Below are positions 57,550 to 64,000 of a stretch of 64,000 nucleotides of DNA, piece by piece. The stretch is from Diphasiastrum complanatum (taxonomy: Eukaryota > Streptophyta > Lycopodiopsida > Lycopodiales > Lycopodiaceae): assembly GCA_029204225.1 (NCBI GenBank), contig CM055098.1:50219134-50283133 (forward strand). The letters are read 5' to 3'. Made by a program: the position numbers and the translations under genes. The notes under the pieces are model-generated. The model was given only the letters and a program-made list of their open reading frames with translations, did not search any database and was not told the DNA's origin. Position 1 is the stretch's first letter. The number at the start of each line of letters is the position of its first letter.

Positions 57550-57958
57550 TAGGGCCCTTTTAGACTCAAAAAGGGCCTCTTCCTTGCCTAAACAAGTTTT
57601 CTAATCATAATTAATTTAGTGCTAATCAATCCTACGTGGCACCTTTACCTTGGGTTACCATACAAGGTGAGCAAGAGTTAAGGCCTAAATGTAGGTCTCA
57701 TTTTCATAGACTATTGCAGGTTATTTGCATAAACTATAATAGGCAACTAATAGGTAAGTTACAAATTACAACTAGAGTAGGGTTAGTATATGATGACCTT
57801 TCATTGTCCTAACTACAATAGGACCCTAGGAATGGAAACTAGTATATGCCTAATAAAGCTTATATCATGGTTAGTTCACATTGAACTTTGACACCATTTG
57901 ATTAAGGTATATTGCAATGTTCTACATAGATTCTTTTGGGAAATTCGACATCTTCAAG
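57550..57958. other. Short spacer between element genes
   Basis: AT-rich, no ORF. It separates the divergent starts of the minus-strand gene (57549) and the second N-domain copy (57959), so it may hold promoters for both. Confidence 0.4.
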
Positions 57959-58390
57959 ATGGCAACCAAGTATCACTTACATGTGAAGTTAGAGAAGGAT
58001 TATGCAACCACCAAAGCTGCATGGGGTGTTAACTTAAATCCGTATGACATGCATTGTTGGAGATTAGAAGGAAAAAAACATATTGACCTATGGGTAAGAG
58101 GTGATTTATACCCTCATAATCCACTGGTAGATGCTCCTCCTAGATTTTCTAATGTACATAGTTTGTTAAGGTTCGTTGGGGATGGTCGGAATGGACTGCT
58201 TGGCTATTGTCAAGCAATGGATTCTCGAAGAATTCAAGCTGAGACATTGGCAAATATGGCAAACATGCATATATTGAGTATGAATGACAATTTAAAGTCA
58301 TTGCATGCTTGGTTTGCGTATTTACAAAACAGTTTGAATGTTGTATCTCATATCATAGAGATTTTGTACCCCTTCATGGGTACAAAATAG
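57959..58390 (+). pseudogene. Second, partial copy of the N-terminal domain of the transposase-like gene
   Basis: MATKYHLHVKLEKDYATTKA from ATG 57959 (the frame is open from 57917), then KKHIDLWVRGDLYPHNPLVD and FVGDGRNGLLGYCQAM. It aligns with 53273-53560 at HLHV-L, (K)H(I/V)DLW--G-LYP-NP and G--GLLGYC; overall similarity is moderate, so it is a diverged relative, not a recent duplicate. It ends at an inverted repeat (58361-58388), after which sequence changes completely. Confidence 0.65.
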
Positions 58391-58640
58391 TTGTATAGAA
58401 AGTGGGCAGCTTCATCCACCAAATCCTTATTGGTTGCAACCATCATCCCATCCATTAGTAAGCCGAGGGCTATGCAGAACAAGTCTTCAGAGATTGTGAA
58501 GAATTGGCCTCGTACGTAAACTTTGAATTCCTCCTCTGAAATGGAATGGATAGAGTTCACAAACTCAGTACTGACTTCAGAGAGGATGATGGAGGGGTCC
58601 ACTTTCAAATCACCCAACCTGCATCAATCCAAAAGGACTA
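58348..58640 (-). pseudogene. Fragment resembling plant transposon N-domain (Transposase_32-like)
   Basis: Minus strand: ILSEVSTEFVNSIHSISEEE then FKVYVRGQFFTISEDLFCIA and LGL. The VRG-x5-(S/T)-x-E-x(7)-GL pattern resembles the 'putative plant transposon protein' domain found next to some gypsy gag genes (recalled, not searched). Short and isolated. Confidence 0.4.
58361..58388. repeat. Perfect 11-bp inverted repeat, 6-nt loop
   Basis: ATTTTGTACCC - 6 nt - GGGTACAAAAT. It lies exactly at the junction between the N-domain copy and the following minus-strand fragment. Confidence 0.9.
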
Positions 58641-59602
58641 GATGGATGCCAGACAGATTCCTGCGCGTGCTTTCCAAATGATATTAGAGCTAGAGCTTGA
58701 TCCAGAAGCCATTGGTCGAATGTTTAACGATAGCTCCGTAGATCACAATAGTTCGCAAAAGAATGCTTTGATCGGAAAGAAAATGAGCGCAAGAAAGCAT
58801 AAACTTGCAGACAGGAAGTGTAAAGAAGGAAAATGAAAAGTAACTCTGATAAGCAGTAGCGGTGTGGAAGGGATGATGACGTGGCATGGTGACTTGACAT
58901 CTATCACTTCCATTTATGGAGGACGTGCATGGCTCAGTGTTTGAAACTATAGTTTGACATATCGATCTTTAATGACGAAAGATCGTTTGTGAAAAGAAAA
59001 AAAAAATGAAGGAGAAACAATATCTATTTTGATATGTGAGCGTATACACGTGTTAATAATGATGATCATGTGGCCATCATCTTTAACGGAGGGATACAAA
59101 AAGTAGGTCGAGAGATTTTCAAAAGATTCTCGAAAATACTAGAAAGATTCTAGAAAAGTTTCGCAAAAGTAACTCAAAGGATCTCAAAAAAATGATACAG
59201 AAACTCTCGAAATTTTTAGCAACATACTAGAAATTTTTCAAAAAATTGGAGAAAATGACAAAAAAGATTCTAGAAAAATTCTCAAAAACAATCTACGAAA
59301 ATTAAGACACGTTTGAATTAACAAATTGAGTGTCGCGAAAAGTTGTCGAAAAGTTCTCGAAAATACTTTTAAAATGATATTGAAAGATTGAGAGAAGTCA
59401 AGAAAAATTCTCGCAAATTTTACAAAACATTATGAAAAATGTTGGACGGTGGTAGAAAATTTCTAGAATTTCTAGAAAAAATAAAAGAAAAGTTGCGAAA
59501 AATTTTAGACAAGAAAAAAAGAAAATTCACGATTAATTCCAGAAAAATACTAGAAAAAAATAAGAATAAAAACAATTCTGGTCAAAGGTAGTATTTCTTC
59601 AG
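58641..59602. other. Purine-rich, internally repetitive, non-coding
   Basis: From about 59105 to 59560 the sequence is built from loosely repeated units such as GAAAA(G)ATTCT(C/A)(G)AAAA and AGAAAATTCTC. It lies where the 3' LTR or 3' flank of the minus-strand gypsy element should be. No TG...CA boundary was found. Confidence 0.45.
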
Positions 59603-60580
59603 TCAGGACCCGTTAATACGTGTAGGTAATAGTTCAACTTCAAGTGATTGAAGTTGCACAGAACCATTGTCAAACACCTCTATGACTTTATAAGGTCCAA
59701 GCCATCGCATATGGAGTTTTCCAGGGAACTTTTGATGGCGACTGTCATATATCAGCGCATAATCATCAGCTTTAAGATCATATTTTTTAATATGACTGTC
59801 ATATTTTTTCTTTCTTTGTTCCTGGATTTCCTCCGTTAGTTTTTGTGAAGTCTCACGAGCTTCAGCTAGTTCTTCAATATTAGTCAACCTTTCGTTTATA
59901 CAAACATTCTTCTGTTCGTTGAGCTTGAATACGAAAGGTTTTCACCTCAAATTCAATTGGCAAAATAGGATGCATACCATACGTAAGAAAATATGGTGTC
60001 TATTTCGTCGTGATTTTCTCTGTGTTGCGCTAAGCCCAAAGAACTGATGGTAGTTTCTGATCCCAATCCGTTGCATGTGCAATAGTAATTTTGTTCAGGA
60101 TCTTACATAAAATTCCATCAGCTCTTTCTGTCAACTCGTTTGCTTTTGGATTATACGGTGTACTTTTTCTGTGTTCGATCAGGAAATAAGTTGTCAACAA
60201 CCGTATAGTGTCATTTAAAAAATGTGTACCTCGGTCACTTACTAGTTCGAGTGGACAACCATATCTGGAGATAATATATTTGAATAAGAACGTCACGGCA
60301 GTTTTTGCATTGTTTCGTTTCTGCTTCAACGTTCTTTGTAGCATAATCCGTTGCAACTAGAATATGACGACATTTCGTATGTTGGGTAACAGGTTTGATT
60401 GGACCGACAAAGTCAATCCCCCACTTCTCGAATGGTGCAAGAGACATGATTGGTGTCAATGGCCAATTCATTGCTTTTGTAGGCTTACCAGATCTCTGGC
60501 ATGGATCACATGAACAAATAGAGTTTGACACATCCTTGAACATTGTTGGCCACCAGTATTGGTAGTCAATATCTTATATT
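59603..60580 (-). pseudogene. Gypsy integrase (right-edge element), minus strand
   Basis: Minus strand: [12 protein letters not shown] (60565), [16 protein letters not shown] (zinc C-x2-C, 60505), [15 protein letters not shown] (60425), frame change, [19 protein letters not shown] (60260), STPYNPKANELTERADGILC (60165; the E of the triad), then C-terminal LHMRWLGPYKVIEVFDNGSV (59700). The H-H half of the zinc domain and the whole RNase H are missing because of an internal deletion at about 60580. Confidence 0.88.
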
Positions 60581-60586
60581 GTTTCT

Positions 60587-61707
60587 TCAGTAGATGTGTA
60601 AGAGAGACAGCAATAGAAGCATGATTTGAATAAATCTCATGTAATAGCCGACATGTCCTAAGAAAGCTAGTTCACGTAAATTGGTTGGTATTTGGAGATT
60701 CTTTTTAAGCTCGACTTTATCTTTGTCGACTTCTATTCCTCTGTTAGATATTCTGTGTCCGAGCAATATTTCTTCTTTCATACCAAAAAAGCATTTCTCT
60801 GGATGAAGAGATAAACAAGTATCTCAACACCATTACAATGTTAATTTCAGTTTTTGCAGGTGTGTCTTTATATCACTGTATACACAGACATCATCAATAA
60901 ATATTTCGAGAAAAGTTCTTAGGAAGGCAGCGAAAATTAACATCATGATTCACTGAAAAGTCGCTGGAGCATTACAAAGTCCAAAGGGCATTTTGTTGTA
61001 GGCATAAGTGCCTCAATCCGTAGTGAATGTGGTCTTTGAACGATCCTCCTTTTGCACTCCAACCTGATTATATCCAGAAAAGCCATCACAGAAACTGTAA
61101 CGCTCTTGACCAGCAACCTGATCTAGGATGGAATTAGTGAAAGACAGAGGATGATGGTCCTTCCTTGTGGCAGCATTGAATTTGCGAAAATCTTGGCATA
61201 TTCGTATTTTGCCAGTCTTTTTCTTTGGACAACAACAATGGGTGAAACCCATTCACTACTTAAGACGGGATAGATTATACATGCCTTAAGGTGCTTATTA
61301 AGTTTGTCCTTGACCATGAGAGAGTACTTAGGATTGAGACGATATTGTGTTTGTCGAACAGGTACAGCATCTTCCTTAAGATCAATTCGGTGCTCTCCGA
61401 ATTCTGCAGGTATACCTTTCAAATCATCGAGCGACCAGACAAAAACATCTTGATACTCCTTCAATAGTTCATTAAATTCCGCTAACTCCGATTCTCCAAG
61501 TGACTTTGAAACATGCACAAATCTGCCAGGTGCAAGTTCAATCGGTTCAGTAGAATCTGGTAATATGATACCTTCTGTCATACTGGTCTTGGTATGGCCA
61601 TGAATTTCGTGCATGGTTGACTCCATAGATGTATTCTTGTTGTCAACCTGGTTCTTGTTACCAAATTCGTATTCAGATTCATCACTCGAATCGTCAGATT
61701 CTTTCAA
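60587..61707 (-). pseudogene. Gypsy reverse transcriptase (right-edge element), minus strand
   Basis: Minus strand: LLKEYQDVFVWSLDDLKGIP (61470), YRLNPKYSLMVKDKLNKHLK (61340), WVSPIV (61250), KIRICQDFRKFNAATRKDHH (61205), FCDGFSGYNQVGVQKED (61095), a broken PFGLCNAP block (60980), catalytic FIDDVCVYS (near 60900), LGHRISNRGIEVD (60760) and AFLGHVGYYMRFI (60660). Frame changes at 61250 and 61010 and later. Confidence 0.9.
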
Positions 61708-61709
61708 GT

Positions 61710-62381
61710 TCGTGTCTGCACTTCAATATCAGATTCATTGGGAAAAAATATTCCAGGCATACGAAGATTTTTCTGATGTAAAGCTGGTTTCGGACAATGG
61801 AGTTTCACCTTCATATTTGTCATGACTCCAAGTTATGATTTGTTCTGTTGGCTTACCTCGGTTATTGGTCTCACCAGTCTAAAATCTCAGCTCTCTAGAT
61901 TTCCAATGTGCACTTGCGTTTGATTGATAAAACCAAGGTCATCCAATCAGCACAAAATAGGATGACAAACCGAGTGGTTTGATAACAATGAAATTCATTG
62001 TGAATGGCTTGGCTTGAATGTAGACAATGACGTCCTTCAGTTCTCCAACAGGTTTTCGTCGTGTCGAATCAGCTAACTTAATGTTCCCCTGTGTCGGTTG
62101 AATGTCAATCAGCCCCAAAGCATGAGCTGTGTCTTCTGTTATTATACACTGGAACCAGAGTCAATTGGCACTTTTTCGATCAGGCATCCCGCAATGGTAA
62201 TATCAATCTCAAGTGCATCGAGATCACCTAAATCGATAGACAAAACACCAGCATCTGACAGAGAAACTTTTTTCTTCTTTTTGGGCACAGAAAGGCCTTT
62301 CAGTTGCTTTCTGTAATAAGTGTTATCAGCCAACAGCTGTTCAAAAGTAATGTTCCGATGAAGGGATCCAATATCAGTCAC
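61710..62381 (-). pseudogene. Gypsy protease region (right-edge element), minus strand
   Basis: Minus strand: LLADNTYYRKQLKGLSVPKK (62345), SIDLGDLDALEIDITIAGC, then VPIDSGSSV (62150), the D-S-G active site, followed in another frame by DTAHALGLIDIQPTQGNIKL (62130). The rest to about 61850 is decayed. Confidence 0.82.
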
Positions 62382-62385
62382 AATG

Positions 62386-64000
62386 TCATATTCTTTCGTC
62401 TTCGTTTCGAGGTTGGTTTATCAATAACAGCACTAGACAATTTCGTCTTCGCGATTTCTTCGTCCTCTTCCTCAAAAGTGACCACCTTCTCTGCAGCAGC
62501 TGTCTGAAGTTCAACGTTGATGATTTCATTTGCTTCTGCTGAGATATCTTTTGCAAATAACTTCGCAGCATCGCGGTCATAGTCAGGGTCATCTTTGAAA
62601 TCTTCCTTGTCATAGATTTGTTCGTTGTTTGGCTAGAGGATTTCTTCTTCGAGGATTTTCTACGCTTTGTTGAAGATTTCTGATCAGGTTTCGAGGAGCT
62701 TTTGTTTCTCGTTGTGACTTTGAATAATTTCTCCACGTCACTTGGCCAGGACTGATTTTCTATCTTTGCCAATTTTCTTTCAATAACGTCAATTTTCTGC
62801 ACAACAACATCAGTCGCAGCTTTCGCTTTCGTGTCTGCAGCAGCTGGTGTTGCTACATACTGGTATTTGGGTCGCGGCTTCTGCGGCTGAGGGCAGTCAG
62901 GATACTTGTGGCCAGCTTCTCTACAATTCGAACATAATGGTACATAACCAATCCATGGTTGAGGACAGTTAGGAGAAAAATGTGTCGGCCCTCCACAGTT
63001 GTAGCAATTGTCCGAAACTGGTTTAGTCGCGGTTTGAGACTTCGTTGGTCCAACAAATTCAGGAGGAGTATGTCTTCTTGGTGCGAACTTGGGTCTGTCC
63101 TACTAGGCTGATGCTGCAGTACCCTATACATAGTTAGTAGTCGCATCATTTTGAAAAATAAAAAGTACCTCCTGGACAGGATCTTCAATGTATTTGACAT
63201 TCACAGTAGTGCAGTCTTCCTTAGTGTGTCCAGAAGTTCCACATTTCGTACACCACATTCCTAAGTTGGAAGAAGACGCTTTTGGTCTTTTATCTGCAAC
63301 TTCAGAGATCTGCACTTTCAAGTCATTGAACTTTTTATTAAGGTCAGCCATATTACTCTTCCAAAGCTTTTCAACTTTGGAAGTTGACGACTTATCCTCG
63401 ACAACTTTCGTGTTGTCCTTTCATTTAGTTCGTCTTTTATTCTTTCTCTCTCCTTTGTCAGCTTCTGATTCTGATGAATCGCTACTTTCAGATTTTGAGC
63501 TTGAAGAACTGGTACTTGAATCTGAATCTGAATCACCATCGTTGTCACTAGAATCAATCTTTGACTTTCGAGATTTCTGATCGTCGCTTTCGTGCTAGTT
63601 TTGAAGTCTCGAAATTTCCGGCACTAGCTATTACTGCTGCTAAGGAGGTCATGTCCCCTTGTCTACAATACCGATCAATCTTTGGTGGTAAATCAGCCAA
63701 AAACCATTCGATCTACATATCCACGGGATATACACCAATTAGTTTTCCTATGAGATTTTTAATCTTTCATGTATATTTGCGAAGGGATTCTTTACTCTTC
63801 TTCTGAACATTGTTCAGACGTCCAAGAATTCTAGATTTGTAACCTATCTCTCTGAACTGGTTCAGAAACGCATTTTTCAACAAGTACAAGATTTCTACAC
63901 GGCCTGGTCCAACTTGGTTGTACCAGTTGCGCGCCTGCTTTCTTAGCAAACCAAGGAAGATTCGTAGTTTGTCTACGTCAGTTCCCTCGTTATTTGCATT
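62386..64000 (-). pseudogene. Gypsy gag (right-edge element), runs off window
   Basis: Minus strand, entering from the right edge. ARNWYNQVGPGRVEILYLL (63930) and RLNNVQKKSKESLRKYT (63800) are Retrotrans_gag blocks. A Ser/Glu-rich linker follows (63540-63430, several frames), then CTKCGTSGHTKEDC (63255), a proper CCHC knuckle. Further Cys pairs (about 63015 and 62935, e.g. FPNCPQPWIG and CRE.GHKYPDCP-like in other frames) suggest two or three knuckles in a row, which is unusual. A Lys/Ser-rich tail precedes the protease. Confidence 0.82.

Overview
This is nuclear DNA of a land plant with a large, transposon-filled genome. The window is AT-rich. It has GT-AG introns, plant Ty1/copia elements primed by initiator tRNA-Met (TGGTATCA sites), a plant-type Ty3/gypsy element with a tRNA-Asp primer site, long CT/GA microsatellites, and two clearly plant-like host genes. 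I cannot name the species. A fern or other large-genome vascular plant would fit, but that is inference.

Host genes. At the left edge (minus strand, about 1-851, possibly to 1505) are exons of a SAP-domain protein whose reading phases join exactly; the gene runs off the window. At 47777-50139 (plus) is a four-exon gene predicting a 494-residue protein with a C2H2/matrin-like finger, a RING-like Cys/His module and a Cys-rich tail. Upstream of it is a GC-rich stretch with several ACGTG (G-box/ABRE-like) sites.

Retrotransposon layer. From 3281 to 45000 and from 58348 to the right end, the DNA is almost entirely broken LTR retrotransposons, often joined head to head in opposite orientations. They include copia family D (LTRs at 3281-4221, 21242-21672 and 26722 to about 27378), copia family C with close relatives E and F (LTRs at 18084-18784, 33215-33939, about 33940-34641 and up to 36185), family A/B (LTRs at 15040-15614 and 44210-44671), several gypsy fragments (8677-12480 plus, 12500-13281 minus, 27600-30577 plus), and a gypsy element entering from the right edge (59603-64000 minus). 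All coding parts carry stops, frameshifts or truncations.

Most interesting parts. (1) At 53273-57550 there are two convergent, probably intron-containing genes of an unclassified transposon-like element. The plus-strand gene has a D...GD...CLYC...LH...SSQG pattern and is interrupted by a 378-bp inverted-repeat element (MITE). A second copy of its N-terminal domain lies at 57959-58340. (2) Three copia-like copies (16131-18084, 34641-35493, 36185-38772) have gag/protease but, in place of integrase and reverse transcriptase, a different coding region ending next to the 3' LTR. At least two share a C-terminal pattern, which suggests a non-autonomous family with its own conserved ORF. (3) A decayed ORF at 31733-32041 has three in-frame stops, all TAG and all consistent with CAG-to-TAG change, as expected from deamination of CHG-methylated cytosine.

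No rRNA, tRNA or CRISPR was seen.
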